A DNA stretch of 64,000 bases from Epiperipatus broadwayi (GCA_028023455.1 JAQFVV010012423.1:7482269-7546268); one strand, 5' to 3'; positions 48,441 through 62,214 are shown, numbered from the stretch's first letter. The notes: a model not told the origin generated them from the sequence alone. Numbers and translations: made by a program.

Positions 48441-48849
48441 TTTTCGTAAATACCAGTCACCTCTTGAATGAGAACATATTCACAGTAAAATAATAATGTG
48501 TAAGGGCTAAAAGAAAATAAAGAGATATCTGAAATAACGCCCTATATAACTATGTGAATGAATAGACCGGATAATGACTGATTGCATTTACTTTATATGC
48601 TACGATATATATGTTTTTTTATTACATTTGTGAATTTATGTGGGTGTGTATTTGCATGCGTATCATTCAAGTATTCGAGCACAAACCAATACCCAATTAT
48701 GGGATTCTATTTTTTTTTTATTAATAAATATTAAGTTACTGTTTTAAGTATAATTGTGTGTGTTCAATGTTAATTTCTTTAAAAGCCTAGATTACAGAGT
48801 ACAATTAGAGAGTATTATTAAGAATAAAAGTAAGAAAGTAAAACGAATC

Positions 48850-49080
48850 GTTTATGCGTTCCGTGCGCACTTGATCTGTTCTCCCACCTCTTTCCCACAG
48901 TCAATGACCACTACTCCTGAGTGAGCTAGCCAGATATAAGCTCTATCTATTAGAAATAGATACTCGTTCTCTCCCAGCATAATTCTTATTTACTTGTAAA
49001 TGGGATTGGCGCTTGGAGTCAAATTGACATCCATAAATATGCTGGGCGACTGATAAGAGTACAGTGCAGAACTAACTATA
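48850..49080. other. GC-richer non-coding patch
   Basis: Contains CGTTCCGTGCGCACTTG and CTCCCACCTCTTTCCCACAG near 48855-48900, above local GC content. No ORF. The CTTTCCCACAG could be a splice acceptor, but no exon is evident. Confidence 0.25.
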
Positions 49081-49224
49081 TATGTATGTTCGCATCATAA
49101 TTTTATTAAAAATAACTAAAAAGAAGAAACTTAGATTTTAAATATGTAATGAACGTATACCATCTATATACGTGTTACGCACAGGTAGCAAACTGTTATA
49201 ATATATATAACTAATTTTAGGAAA

Positions 49225-49880
49225 CAGTATTTTTACAATGGATATTGAAGAAAATGTATCCAAGTATTCCAAAACTTAAAAGTATATTAATAAATAATTT
49301 AAAACAATATATAAATGATATAAACATAATAAATATTATAGAAATGGGTTTAATATTAATAGATAGTTTATATTTTATATATAATAATGAATTTTGGAAT
49401 GAATTACACTATTATAATTAAGAAATAATAATCAAGAAATAATACATTATTCTAGATGTGTTGATAATATTTTAATTATTGATAATAAAAGGGCTAAGAA
49501 TAATATAATGATTTCAATAATTTATATAAAATATTAAATTTACAAAAATAAAATTTGAAGTTAAATTTTAATATTTAGATATAGAAATTCACATAAATAA
49601 TGATAACGAAAAGGTCTTAAACATTTTATTTAAAAAAAAATTAAATTATTTCTACAGATTTCACAATAACATGGGTACAGAAGATGGCAGTCATTGAAAA
49701 TTTTAAATATAGAAATGGTAAATATAATACCGATAAAAATGTAGCTACTTTACAAAAGAATCAATTTATTAAATTATATAAAATTATGGATACAACCTTA
49801 AAAATATTAAAAATATAGTTTTTAATTCTAAAAAATCTATATTAAATAATATTTCTATGCAAAATGATTATAAACCACTA
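49225..49880 (+). mobile_element. Penelope-like element reverse transcriptase relic
   Basis: The frame reads HYSRCVDNILIIDNKRAKNN (from 49445), matching the YFRYVDDILII catalytic block of Penelope-like reverse transcriptases, with the second catalytic Asp changed to Asn. It then reads KIKFEVKF..YLDIEIHIN..NILFKKKLNYFYRFHN, matching the IKFTLE..FLDITI..IYRKPT order. There are several stops, so a pseudogene. An adjacent hairpin element follows. Confidence 0.65.
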
Positions 49881-50036
49881 AACATCACATGATCACCATT
49901 TCTTATCCTTACACAAGCTGTTTACACAGATTAAACTCTCCATACAATAGTGCCACCAGTGCAAGCCATCTCACATCCATTGATTTCTCTGGTTTGCACT
50001 GGTGATGCTACTGTATGGAGAGTTTAGTATCTGTGC
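49880..50036 (-). mobile_element. Second copy of the GTGCAAGCCA hairpin element
   Basis: 49925-49966 and 49991-50036 form an inverted repeat with AAACTCTCCATACARTAG in both arms, like the 32.5-kb hairpin. The complement of ATAAGAAATGGTGATCATG (about 49889-49907) matches the flank of the 32.5-kb copy, so the two are in opposite orientations. Confidence 0.55.
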
Positions 50037-50369
50037 AAAATGATTATAATGATAGTAATAATAGTTCAAATAAGAAATGGATCTAATTTTCATATCCCAA
50101 AATTTACAACACTAATAAAAAAAAAGTTATATTGACAAACATAAATATTGGATGGTCAAATAGTAAAAGTCCAGATAAATTAATAGGTAATTGTAAACTA
50201 AGAGATGATATAAAATATAAGATGAATTCCTATATATTAATTGTGACCATTACACTGATTTGCTATGGTCGTACAGGAAAACAGGTAAAAACCAAAGAAC
50301 ACAACAATGCAAGTAATAGATGAGATGATAAATCTGCTTTAAATATTCCCTACTTAACATATGGACATA

Positions 50370-50575
50370 AAATAGATGCTACTGTACTAGTCGAAAAACC
50401 CACCACCTGACGCAAGTCGGATCCAAACTCAGCTGAACCAAAACTGAATTCAAACCCAACTCAACAGCTCAGATTAGTAGAGATCTAAATCGACGGCAGA
50501 GTGCTATGCGCCAAGAAACTAGCTCAATGGTTGGTGAGGATCAGAGACCCCTGAACTGACACTAATATTGGATAA
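50370..50575 (-). mobile_element. tRNA-derived SINE-like element, copy B
   Basis: On the minus strand: ACCATTGAGCTAGT, then GCTGTTGAGTTGGG, then TTTGAATTCAGTTTTGG, the same order as copy A at 41.35-41.53 kb. GC content is raised over the element. Confidence 0.4.
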
Positions 50576-51059
50576 TCAATTAACTAAGATAATTTTTAAA
50601 TTGAATCATATGTATATGTTCGGGTTGCCAACACAGACAGCGAGCATTAACATTAAAATAATTCTGAATAAAAAGACTTAAGAAACCAAGTGTGTTTAGA
50701 AAATATTTAATAATAATAGTTTGTTTTGTTTGAGTTTTAAATAATGATTATATTAATTAATTCTAGTCCTTAAACAAAGTTTATAATTATAATCAGAGTG
50801 GCGGTCCTTATTATATGCCAATAAATATTAAGCAATATTTGAAAATCTATGTCTATGCCCCCAACAAGAAAATAAAAGGCAGATAAAGGTATTCATTAGT
50901 AAAGGAAATTTTTACTCTAATTTTATATGAAAGAATGTGATATTTATTTTCACATTCGCAAATCCATTCATGAAGAGCAAGATACGTATTTTAGGGCACA
51001 ACTTTAATCTTTATTGGAAAACGTATTTAATTAAATATATCTGATAATTTGTTCGACTT

Positions 51060-52430
51060 TAATTGAAATCACTTCATCACGAATTACGAGCATCAGAGCA
51101 GGCTTTACTGGAACAGAGAGATAACGGTGCTGACAAATTATGAGCTATAAAATGAAATTGAAAGATGATAGCTAGTCGATAATCGAAGTCCTACGGCGGC
51201 TTGCGTCTGACAAGTCTTATGCCCTTTGACTAATATGAATAGGAGAGGAAGTGATTTCTTCCTCGATAATTTAAAATAACAAATATGATCACTGACCAGC
51301 CTAACGGAGCGGAAGATTGCCCTACATCAGCAACGTTGAAGATGATGACTTACTAGTCACCGTTTGAGAACTAAAACCCAATTATAGAATGCTCAACATG
51401 ATGACTTGATCAAGTGAATTAAAGTCAAATGAGTTTTTAAGTAAAACTATTTTAAAGTATTTGTAAATCATATTAATTATGCCCCAATCATCGTGCCCTT
51501 CCTGAATCTTAATAGAAAATAATAAAGTTGAATTAGAATATATTTGTTTGATTCCTTTATCGGCCCTTTGCAAAAAAACATTTTAAGATTATATTTGAAT
51601 AATAAACAAATATTAGTGAAACGAGAAAATAGCGGTGGCATAGATTAGAAACGGGGCTAATAATTTATTATTAGCCGATTATAAAAATAACACAATTTCT
51701 TTCGACTCGATAATTGATAGAATGGTAAATCTAGTTCTAATGGGTGAGAGTTACTATTAGAATTAATATATTATTATTTGCACAAGGCAAAGGAAACAAA
51801 GGAGATCATCGAGTCGAAAGATTATTGGCATATAATTAAAAATAAATGACATTAATAAATCACACAATAAATATAATATAGTAAATGAACCGCCATAATA
51901 ATGAAGGAAAGTTAAATTTAAAGACTAGAGATTGAGAGAATTACTAATTTAAAAAGCATAAATAAAAGAGTTTTATAAAGATTGTTACATTAAAGAATAA
52001 AAGAGCTCTAAAAGGGAGTGTAAAATAAAGTTCGGAACTGGCCAGAAATTTATGGAAATATATTACCCATTTCTTCCAGTGGATCCTTAGGTTACACATC
52101 CGAGTTGGTAAAAAACGTAGGCACCATTTGATTGATTACTTGAACAGCATTTTATTTGATTTTGGCAGCATGATTTGTCTGGAAAGAATTTAGCAGCTTC
52201 ATTGAAGATTCCCAAAGGGCTTCAGGAACCGATAGCCAGATTCCTGACGTTTAGCCCTTTACCATGATAGGAACACTTTTTGAATTCATAATTTAAAAAT
52301 GCACAGGGTTGACTGCACTTCTCTACAACAAAGATGGCTTTTTTTTCCAAACTTTTCAGAGCTATATATACTGTCCTCTCTGATGCCTTCAGGCTAGCGC
52401 TTCTTTCATTATCAATGTTTTTAGATACAT
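51060..52430. other. Unassigned stretch with moderate CpG patches
   Basis: CpG-containing patches occur at 51170-51330. An inverted repeat CTTTCGACTCGAT / ATCGAGTCGAAAG lies at about 51699-51711 and 51808-51820. GC-richer sequence at 52190-52390 has no intact ORF. No protein was recognised. Confidence 0.35.
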
Positions 52431-52859
52431 TCCTTTGATAAAGCTTTCAAACTCATTAACTTGAATTCATTTTCTAATTAGAAAATGAATTCTTAAAATC
52501 AGAAAATGATTTTAATTAGGAAATCCTTATCTTTTTTCTAATTAATAAAACTTTAACTGTTGTTTTTGAAAAGGGAAAAATCTGAAAGCTTATCGAAAGA
52601 ATGTAGCTTTTAATCAATAAAACTTTAACAAATTATTTAAAAATAAAATCAAACATTCCCAATGCAATGAAACTTTAAACAATTATATATATTTAAATAT
52701 TTACAAATATATATGCACAATCCACGCAGTTATAATATATAAATTCATGAATAATTCTATCATGAATTTATTAATAGAATTGATCAATTTAAATCTGAAA
52801 CTAATTATTTGAATATTCATTTATGAAGTAAGTTTTTCTTTATGGAAATCAGCGTGGAT

Positions 52860-52980
52860 TAAACGTATAAAGCCCCATTGCATCGGAAATTTAAGGTTAG
52901 TACTAGAGTTTGAAGTGGGCTTATGGCTAGATGTCATGAAGCTAGGATCGAACTCAGATCCGACTGCTTCACTACAAAAA
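52860..52980 (-). mobile_element. tRNA-like/SINE fragment
   Basis: On the minus strand, GAGTTCGATCCTAGC (about 52955-52941) is a B-box-like sequence, preceded by GTAGTGAAGCAGTCGGATC. Only the B-box side is recognisable. Confidence 0.3.
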
Positions 52981-52999
52981 ATATTAAAATTTTAAATTA

Positions 53000-55070
53000 T
53001 ATTAAGCATAAATTAAATAATATTTATAAAACTTCAAAAAATTTGTTTAACAATTGGTCATTTAAAAATGAATGGAAAATTGTATAAGGTAATATATATA
53101 AAGTTGTATAGTGTATGATTTATTCTATATACTATGTTATGGAGTCAATTCTTTGAACTTATATTGAATCTATATCATAATTTTATTCTATTTTATAGAA
53201 GTTTTATATTGTTATTTTACTTCCATTACAGAATACTAGATGGCGTTCTAACTGCAATAATAGGTTAATGTTAAAATAAATGCTTAATATTTGAAAAAGG
53301 CACAAAACCATGTGCTGAAAAAGACTATGTAGCATTATTATTAATATATTCATGTAGCTGTTGTATGTGATTTTTTATTATTTATTATAATTATGCATTT
53401 AATAATAAATTTTGTATGACAGAAATGCAATACAAATAAATTGAAGATATTTCTTTTAATTTTTTTTATTTAAATTGCCCATATTTCTGCCATTACAATG
53501 TATTGTATTATTCAAAAAATTGCTATGTCATTCCAAAAAAATGGCTACCATATGTAATAAAATTTGATCTTTTATGCCATAAAAAAAGACTACAGATCTG
53601 CATAGTACATATTGTAAAAAAAAGTCTTAAATATTGATTACAATATGAATCACAGAATTTTTTAATATGTCAGAATTTTTATTTTTTCCTGAAGTTGGTT
53701 GTGTGATTAGGTTTTGGTAGTGTACAGTTCTATAATTTAGCTTCTCTTACACTGTTGATAAATAACAAGGTTTCAAGGTGGCAACAGTACAGTTAAGTGG
53801 CATATTATTAAACTTTTTTAAAAAATTCTAAATAATTTCGCATAAATAATATAAGGCTATGAATTTTTTAAAAAATAATCTTTAATACATTTTTTTTCAG
53901 TGCAATAATTAACAATTTTGTGGAAGAAGACAAAAAAAATAACTGCAAGCTTGCTCTCCATCAGTTCATTTTTCTGTATGTTTGCACAATGAAATTACAT
54001 GCTTTTTCTAATAATATTGATTTTTTTTTTTTTAAAGTTTGCAGCTGTATACATTTTTAATTGGAATCATAGCAACAACTAGTTCAACTTATGGATCATA
54101 GAAGTATCATAATCTTAAAGATGTACTTCAACAATTAATGCATTTTATTGTCACTGGTTAAAGACAATGATAAGAAATTGATGATAACAACATTGAAGAG
54201 CTTTTGCTATCACACATGAAGAAGAAAAGAAAATTAAGAGGTCTATACAGAAGAACCTGGATATAAAAAAAAAAACTGAAGGAACTGGTTTCATATCACA
54301 AGGCCACAAACAGCATTTTTGAAGAATTCTGACTTAGAACATCCATTAAATATGTCTTAAGTCAACAAATGAGGCTTTATAATATATTGTATTAAAAGAA
54401 AGTCAAAGAAGCAAATCATCCATTCAGTCTAAACTTTTTCTCTAGAGATCTTCAGTCATCAATATTTGATATACTTCTCTAAAAAATCCAAGATCATTAA
54501 ATGAATTTAAAAGACAATCCCAGACCCTTAGAAAGAGCAACTGATGGCTCAGAAAATGAAGACAAAGGGTGCTGAATGAATGGATTATAAGAACAACTTT
54601 AAGCCAAGTGTTTTTTTCTTCTTTTTTTATAGATTTAAGTTGCATTATCTTATATACATATACATATTTTAAGCGCATACTACATAGCACAGTTTACAGA
54701 TGCATATATTGTACATTAGAGGTTTTTAAAAATTAAATCACTATATATACTAGGTTAATTTGTTTGTAATACAATACAATTTATGGTATAATTTTTATCA
54801 GCAAGAATGAACTAATTTTTTCCCCATAGAAAACCATTATAATCCTTTTCTTTTTTATACGATTATCTTGCGGTATGGGGAACTAATTGTCTTCTCTAAG
54901 CGAGTTAAAAGATGAATATTATTTTTAACACTGGTTATTGATGATCTGAAACCAATTGGGACTTTGAGAGTAGTTGAAAAAATAATTCAGATAATCAAAC
55001 ATAACCATTTCCAGTCTAGTGAAAGAAAAAGTAGTTAAACCACATGACATTTTAAAATAATAATAATTGA
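53000..55070. other. AT-rich non-coding stretch
   Basis: No gene was recognised. 53535-53640 is related to 47135-47290. Confidence 0.5.
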
Positions 55071-55077
55071 TTTAACT

Positions 55078-55408
55078 GAAACACACAGGCTTATTAAATA
55101 CCTGTGTTTATATATGTAATACATAGGGTATATGAGCACAGACTTTCACATGACCCACCAATCTCCACACTATCTCATAACACTGATACACTTGAACACA
55201 TATACGTTGAAAAGATAAATAATCACCAATATACGTATTTCATGCTAAACCAGCAATCATCATTTGGTCCAGATTACCATATCTGCACATATATGCTATA
55301 AGTGCTCAGATATATATTAAGATAGCCAAACCTTATACTTTAATGGACAGGCTTCAATCTATTCCACACTCCAACTTTTCAACCGTCCATCCAATTGAAA
55401 ATCTGATG
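55078..55408 (+). mobile_element. Foldback element copy, right end missing
   Basis: It starts CTGAAACACACAGG, has GAGCACAGACTTTCACA at about 55135-55151, and follows the 4.1-kb copy closely to ..CCATCCAATTGAAAATC, where similarity stops. It therefore keeps the left extension lost from the 4.1-kb copy but lacks the right inverted repeat. Confidence 0.7.
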
Positions 55409-56214
55409 ATTTAGCAAATGAAAAAAACACTGTTATAACACTAAAATACAAATATTGTACTTCAAAATAAAATGTGAATGAAGTTTTACAAATTTTTTAA
55501 AAATAGAGATAATAATAAATTACACATTATGGATGAAACCAAGAGGTTTTATAATCTATAAAGTTTTCTCATCACTAAATTAATAAAAATGGGGGAAGGG
55601 GGTATTTATCGTTTTAAGTAATTTCAGTAAGAGCTTCAGGATGAAATGGTAGAGTATCTGTCTGGCAGAATAAACATTTTTTTTCAGAAACTTGGGATAC
55701 TTTCTTCCATCTGATATTGGTCAGTAAATGGTATTTTACTCATTTTTAGCTAGATTGGAAAAATGCTCAAACAATCTTTGGTAATTGGTAAAAATAATGA
55801 GTAATGTTTTCACTATTTTTTGCCTTGCAATGGGCTATTTAACGACTTTTCTATCTTAGTGTTTACAAACATTTTAAGCTCTGGGCATTCATTTCTGCAC
55901 AAACATATAATGCTATGCTTATATAAATAGCAGGTCGTGTGGTGTTGAACTAGCAGACTGTGCAATTTTTTATACATATAGTTTAGCTAACAAAAGAAGT
56001 TTCAAATTAATGTGCATTTTAATAAAAACATTTTTAAAAACTTATTTATATAAAAAATGCATATTTATTTTAAACATGTTAACAATTAAAATATCTTAAA
56101 TAAATATTTCTCAAATTTTCTAAAATATTTAAACTTAAAAAAAAAAAAAAAAACGTTATTTTTTTTTATAATAATAAACTTAATTAACATCTCTCTGCAT
56201 ATATCTTCAAGTTG

Positions 56215-57430
56215 TCGCAATTTTTAACTATTATATTCATTGCATGATGAAATATTGATTCCATAGTTTTCCACATCTCATCCATTCATCTCACATGTGG
56301 TCCCTTTCTAGATCTTTTACAATCTCTTTGGATACAGTGTAAGGTTTCAGCTATCCCATTCATTGTCATCTCTTCAGTCAAGCTCTATTTAAGCTCTTCA
56401 TATTTTTAATGATGTCCCTGATATCTATTTTTACACTCCCTCACAAACTTTATTTACAATCCCTCTTTGTTATTCCCAACATGTCCATTTTTATATTTTT
56501 CATCTGCATCCAAGTTTCAATTATTCCAGTAAAACTAATCTAATAAAAAAAATTTTCAGACATATAATTTAGGTTATTTCTACCAAAATCGCTCCATCTA
56601 AGTTTAATTTTATGATAAATTTTATTCATTATGTTTTCTTATATATGATAAACTAACCCACACTTATTTATAGTTATTAACTTTTAATCCATTTTTAGTT
56701 CTTTTTTAAATAATATTATCAGACAAATCTAAATGACTTAAATAGTCATTAATTTCTAATTTTCATCCAGAAAATGCTTCTAGCAATATTGCTGTAAAAT
56801 TTTGAAGATATGAGGTCATATTGTCATACACTTTTATTAATGTTAACCTTGGTGTCACATTTAGTTCAATATCTTTTGGAATTTATTATACTGGGTCTAT
56901 ATACAAACTGTAATCATGGAAGAAATACTTAAAAAATCAAATATCTTTTTATAATCTACAAACCAAAAATGGCAACTTATATTCTGTCTATAGCTTCTTT
57001 TAATACTTGAATGTAATCTACTCTAATAAAATCATTATTAAATTTCAGTTTGTTATTTTGGTTCATTTGAGTCAACGTTTGCTGTAGATGGGTTATAATG
57101 ATGTTACTAAAGATTTTGCTTAAAACTGATAAGTCTGTAATTTTTACCACCTTTCTTAAATATCACTATTACATTCTTTCAATCATCTGATACATTTTTA
57201 TTATTTAGACATTTGGCAAATAGTTTTGATAACATTTTTTCTACTTTTTCACTTATTTCTTTTAAGATATCAATAATAATTCTACCACTCCTTGGAGCTT
57301 CTGTCTCCCTAGATTAAGTGACATCTCACCCTTTCATTTAAGAAGCTTGGCAATTCAAAAAATATTGTAAGGTTTACACTTCTTCTTGTTTTTTATTATT
57401 GTACAGTGAAGCCATAATATAAGTTGTATT
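56215..57430 (-). mobile_element. RTE-type LINE reverse transcriptase relic
   Basis: In minus-strand order: PRSGRIIIDILKE (about 57300-57260), NVIVIFKKGG (about 57180-57150), FVDYKKIFD (about 56963-56938), and the C-terminal region ending in the complement of RDCKRS..RPHVRWM (about 56340-56280). There are many stops. The nuclease part of probably the same insertion lies at 58990-59720. Confidence 0.6.
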
Positions 57431-58055
57431 AATATATACTACTTTAATTATATGATATCTAAAAAATGTAAACAAGCAAAATATATAAAAAAAAAAAATT
57501 TATAAATTTTACAATATCACATATTTTTTTAACCTTGGGAGTTTCATATGCAATTGTTTATGGGTTATGTTGTGTATTGCCTCAAAATGCTTAAAGTTTA
57601 AAGAATTTAACCAAGACTCTGAAATGTATAATTACAGTAGTAGTGATTATATAGATTCCAAAGTTAATAGGGACTTAAAAACATCTAGAAAGACTATAGT
57701 ATGCTTCTGATGAAACTGCTATTATGTTTCTATAATGTAAAAAAGTTATTGAAAAATATATATATCCAGAGAGTATTTATTTGCAATGAAAGTCTGATGT
57801 TTTAATATTAATTTTATTTTAAAAAATAAACATACAGTACAGTATTTCAATAAATAGAGAAAGCCCATTGGTCAGGAAAGATTCAAAATTATAATTGTTT
57901 TTATTGTTTTCAACCAGGCCAGTCATATTCATAATACAAAGATAGATATGTGGGAGAATAAACATGTAGATTAATTAATATGCAAGTCCATAAATTTATA
58001 TATCCCACTTGCTAAATAATGTGATGTATGAGTTTTTATTTTTACATAAATATTA

Positions 58056-58226
58056 ATTACAGTCAAATATCAGGATTCCTTTTATTCCTGCATAAATACT
58101 ATATCTTGTATTGGTGAGAAAGTATTCATTTATTATTAACACTCACAAAGCGTATGCACAATTAGCGTGAAAGGCTGACATTTGACTGTAATACAATTGT
58201 TTACATGCGCTATATAAAATAAATGC
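58056..58226. repeat. Hairpin element related to the ATCGCGCTATA family
   Basis: ATTACAGTCAAATATCAG (about 58058-58075) is inverted at CTGACATTTGACTGTAAT (about 58175-58192), followed by TTTACATGCGCTATATAAAA. It lies inside the interruption of the RTE relic. Confidence 0.45.
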
Positions 58227-58277
58227 TTATTTACATAAATATTAATTGCAATAAACCACACCTCTTTGTATTTTCTT

Positions 58278-58601
58278 TCAATCATTGTGTTTAGTGCAAA
58301 CAATTTTAATGTGAAGTGGATTGAAATTATGACCCGACTTAATCTTATGCTCTAAAAATATTGCTGTTATGTTAGAATCTGTTTTAATGTGTTTGTATAT
58401 ATACTTGTGCTGTGCTAATCTAGTAGCACTGTTGGCACAAGACTCACCAAAGAAACATCGATTATTGCAAACATGGATGTGGTAAATCAGACTCATGTGT
58501 AGGGGTATATATAAATTTACAGACTTGCATAGTAATGTATGTTTATTTCCCCAAATATCTGTTTTTGACCTGGTCGAAAACAGTGCTAAGCATAAAAACA
58601 A
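58278..58601 (-). pseudogene. GIY-YIG-type endonuclease domain relic, probably from a Penelope-like element
   Basis: A 107-codon open frame. IYHIHVCNNRCFFGES (about residues 39-54), TRLAQHK (60-66) and FLEHKIKSGHNFN (82-94) follow the order of Penelope-associated GIY-YIG endonucleases (C..C.YIGxT, RxxxH, then xEHxxxxGHxxN). The canonical YIG is FFG here. There is no intact RT upstream, so this is a fragment. It interrupts the minus-strand RTE relic and is probably younger than it. Confidence 0.5.
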
Positions 58602-58989
58602 TTATAATTTTTAATTTTTCCTGTAAAGTGGACCTTCCCTATTTATTGAATTACAAATGACTAAGGAAAGAAATAAAACCTATTGAGATACAGTACAGAA
58701 TGTTTTTTTACACAAAATTATGCTGTCAGTTTACTTTCAATAGCTACATTTAAGAAAAAAATCTATATACTATAATCTTAATTTATATATTCTTACTATA
58801 CACACAAAAAGCATCTATATTATACACAGTGAAAAGTACAGCAGTACTTATACATTCTATTACAATAAAAGCTTATTAACAAAAGTTATGCACAATGTAT
58901 GCAAGGAGGCTTGGAATAAAATGTAATGGATAGTCCAGCTCCACTGTATAATTCTTTATAGAATTTTCTCTTAGATTTCATTCCATCCC

Positions 58990-59720
58990 TCTGTTTAGCA
59001 ATAGTATCATCTTTCATTCTTATTACTGAAACAACTTTTACTAGGTTAATGTTTTATACTTTTAAGATCTATAATTTTCCTTGTTAATTCCACTATACTT
59101 CATATCATTTACTTTTTTTTTTTGTATCATTTTATAAAATTCCAGATATTCAGTTCTTAATGAATCACATTAAAATATTTTTATATCCTTCTTTTCTTCA
59201 CATATTATTTTCTCTTAGTTGAAAATTTATTTATGAATTGAAGCTCTCTTGTAACAACTATCTATGTAATAATTTTTAGTAGAGTATCAGTTATCTTCTT
59301 ATTGATCTCACTCATGTCTGAACCATTCCCGAAATCTGTTGATGTTTTAAAACAATTTGCAAGTTCTAGTTAAATTCACTGGAATGTTTCTGAAGATTAG
59401 GGACATCAACTGTTAATACTGTTTTTATATTAGATTCTGTCTCTAGATTTGTATTAGCATGTATCTTACATCTCACTAATCAATGATCACATTTTGTGTT
59501 GAATCTATTAAGATATAATCTCAAAATACATATTTTTAGTAGTTAAAATTTAATCAATATCTGTTGTATTTTCATTTGAAAGTTTTCATATTCATTTTTA
59601 TTTAGCATTTTTATTAAAGAAAAATTTTTATAATATAGTTTTTCTTAAAATGTCACACGTTTGTGTCTTCTCTCATTTCTGTCTTCATAAGCCGATTTAT
59701 CCACAGAATTTTCAACTGAT
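58990..59720 (-). mobile_element. RTE-type LINE endonuclease/linker relic
   Basis: The complement of the SRFNTGSDHxL-type nuclease end occurs near 59520-59450 (NTKCDH..LVRCKIHA-like). The linker resembles that of the 7.6-9.7 kb relic. Same strand as and upstream of the RT relic at 56.2-57.4 kb. Confidence 0.5.
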
Positions 59721-59879
59721 TTCCAAGCTTTAAAATATCACACTTGTAAAATGTTTCAGCCAACAAAAACATTGGCACTTATAAAATAAAAATCTTATTT
59801 CTTTATCACAATAAGTAATGGTTTTAGTTTATGTTACCGCTCTCCTCCCAATTTCAACAGATATATAAACAACACTAAA

Positions 59880-60345
59880 GACTACATCCCCCCAATATAT
59901 GCCCAACATGCCATTTACAAGATCATGTGTCATAATAATAATTGTCTGGTGGCATATTATGGGGAGACTAGGGCATCCATCCATACAAGACTTGCATAAC
60001 ACATATATGCATACAATAAGGCCTCAGCTGACCCATCCCATCCATCTATTTTTGTGCAGCCCACAGATTCTATGGGACACCAGTGTAGGCCAGACAAGCC
60101 TCACCTTATGTGCAGAGAGCAGCACAAATTGCATAGAAAAGTGAAAGAGGCATGTTATATCATCTCTGATGTACATGCCATGAATAAAAAAGAGACATTT
60201 TATGTCATATCTAAGAAGTGGCAGATCTAGATCTATCCCACCCTTATTTGCATATTTAGTCCGACCTAATTTGCATAATTTCCTTCTTGAAAATGAAGGC
60301 TTAGACCTTTGAAAGCGCTCGAATAAATCGATAAAAAGTTTGTCA
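59880..60345 (+). mobile_element. Unclassified retroelement 3' fragment with hammerhead-like end
   Basis: GC-richer than its flanks, with an 81-codon frame (59899-60144) whose VGQTSLTLCAESS is faintly like a GIY-YIG element block. About 60287-60327 reads TTGAAAATGAAGG..CCTTTGAAAGCGCT, the same layout as the degenerate hammerhead at 1-70 (TTGAAAATGA, stem, GAAA plus palindrome). Confidence 0.3.
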
Positions 60346-60349
60346 TTCG

Positions 60350-61900
60350 TTTGATTTACGGTTATTATTTATATTTAATTTATATGTGTGTATTTTCATA
60401 TTAACACAAATATTAGAGTTTACAAATAAGAACTTACTGGGTTGTAAATATGAATTAGCTGTATTTGTCATCATCCTTTAACTTGAATAACTAATCTTGC
60501 CACTCTATCTAATATATCATCATTCTTCACAATATTGTTTTTTATATTATATTTATAATGAATCCCACATCACTTGTGCTTCCAACATTTGTACCTTTAT
60601 AATGAAGTATATTTTCACTTTTCAAGTCAATTATCTCTTGATCTTTTGTTTACAAAATCTGACAATATCCCATTAAATATTAGGTCATTGTTTCAATCCA
60701 TGCAATCTTTCTTTACATGAAAGTGATCTACAGTTAAAGATAGTTAAATAAAATGTAAAGATAGTTAAATAAAAAGTTATCACAAAATGGCTACCTGGAT
60801 CTGCAATTAGCGGATTCTTAGTATCCCCTGCTATAGGTCATAATCACTGCTTTGGCAGATGATTTACAACTTCCTCAAAATGAGGGCTATAATTTAGTTG
60901 TATATCATGATTATAAATATATAAAAAAGGATCATTCATACATAAATATAGCTTCACTTCAAGAGAATTCAGTTGATGTGTCTACTAAGAACTTTCAGGC
61001 AACTGAGAAGAAAAATGGCACTATTTCTTGATCTTAAATTCAGAAGTAAAATTTAGTAAATTCATCATATTAGTTGATGCTCTGTTGATGAGTGGTCCCA
61101 TTCATGTTCATTTACTATATGAATAAATAATATGGTAATTAGATTGCTTGCATGAACAGCAGAAAATTACCATATATGATTTCTTTAAAGCCTCGAAAAA
61201 GGAAATAAAGAGTTTCCTTTCAGCTTAAAGTGGACTTTTTTTTGCAGTAAGTAATAATCATAAAAAAATATAAGTATAATACGTATACATTACATCCAAT
61301 ACAATAACATTAAGATGATTGATGAGAAGATAATCGGTCCAACGTTAAGAGGTAAGAGTTGTATATTTCCAAAATGGTCTTTCCACCTGTGTTTATCAAA
61401 ATAATACTAATTGATCTAACCGCATCATATATAATATTTTGATAATAAAACATGTTTGTATACTTATATCATAGCAAAATACATTTTTAAAATTCACTTT
61501 AAAAAAAAAATTAACTTCAATTTGAAAGATGTTTTGAGTTTCTCCAAACAATCTGTTAAAAGTCGACCTTTTAATATTATGGAACGCCCTTGCACAGCAT
61601 TCCATTGTTAAATAAAACTATAATTATAAAAGCCTTCACTTTCTTAGAAATTAGTTCCATTCAACTAATAATTCTTAAGGCATTTGAGTCATAGTTCATA
61701 TATGGTCATTGGTCTGAAATTAATATTTATCCGCAAAATAAACACTTATTATGTAAGTGGAAATAATAAGAATATATCAGACATCTGAATTTTTGGAATA
61801 ATTATAAAGCAATACTTTTTTTTTTTTTTAGTTCAATATTTTGGTAATTCTCTATGAATTATCGATAAACGCTTTTTCAAAATACAGTAGATGGCAGCAC
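60350..61900. other. AT-rich non-coding stretch
   Basis: No coding sequence was recognised. A short direct repeat (AAAGATAGTTAAATAAAA) occurs twice at about 60736-60774. Confidence 0.5.
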
Positions 61901-61917
61901 TTCATATAACAAATATG

Positions 61918-62214
61918 TTAAGCATTTGTTAATTGAATGTAAATGTTTGAAAACAGAAAGGGTACATATAATGAAGTTGTGGAAAAATAAATATGAAAAG
62001 AGTGATTATACAGAAAGTGAATTATTGGTTTTTATGCTGGGTTTGGGAAAAGATAAGGGGGATTTAGATATAAAGGTTATAGAGTTGACAAAGATTATGT
62101 TGTGGAAATAGGATAGAGTGGGGAATGTAAAATAAAGTGGCTAACAGGTTTATCTGGGCATAATTGCTGAGATATTCTTGACTTCGTTTAAGGACAAGCC
62201 ATAACACATCACAT
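61918..62214 (+). mobile_element. LINE 3'-end piece 1
   Basis: It encodes LIECKCLKTERVHIMKLW..LLVFMLGLGKDK, the C-terminal end of a non-LTR reverse transcriptase ORF, just after its zinc-knuckle. It ends in the family tail ATAATTGCTGAGATATTC..ACATCACAT. Strongly 5'-truncated. Confidence 0.75.

Noticed and set aside
54442-54690. 82-codon minus-strand frame at 54.5 kb
   Set aside because: No recognisable motif and no coding context; left unannotated as probable chance.
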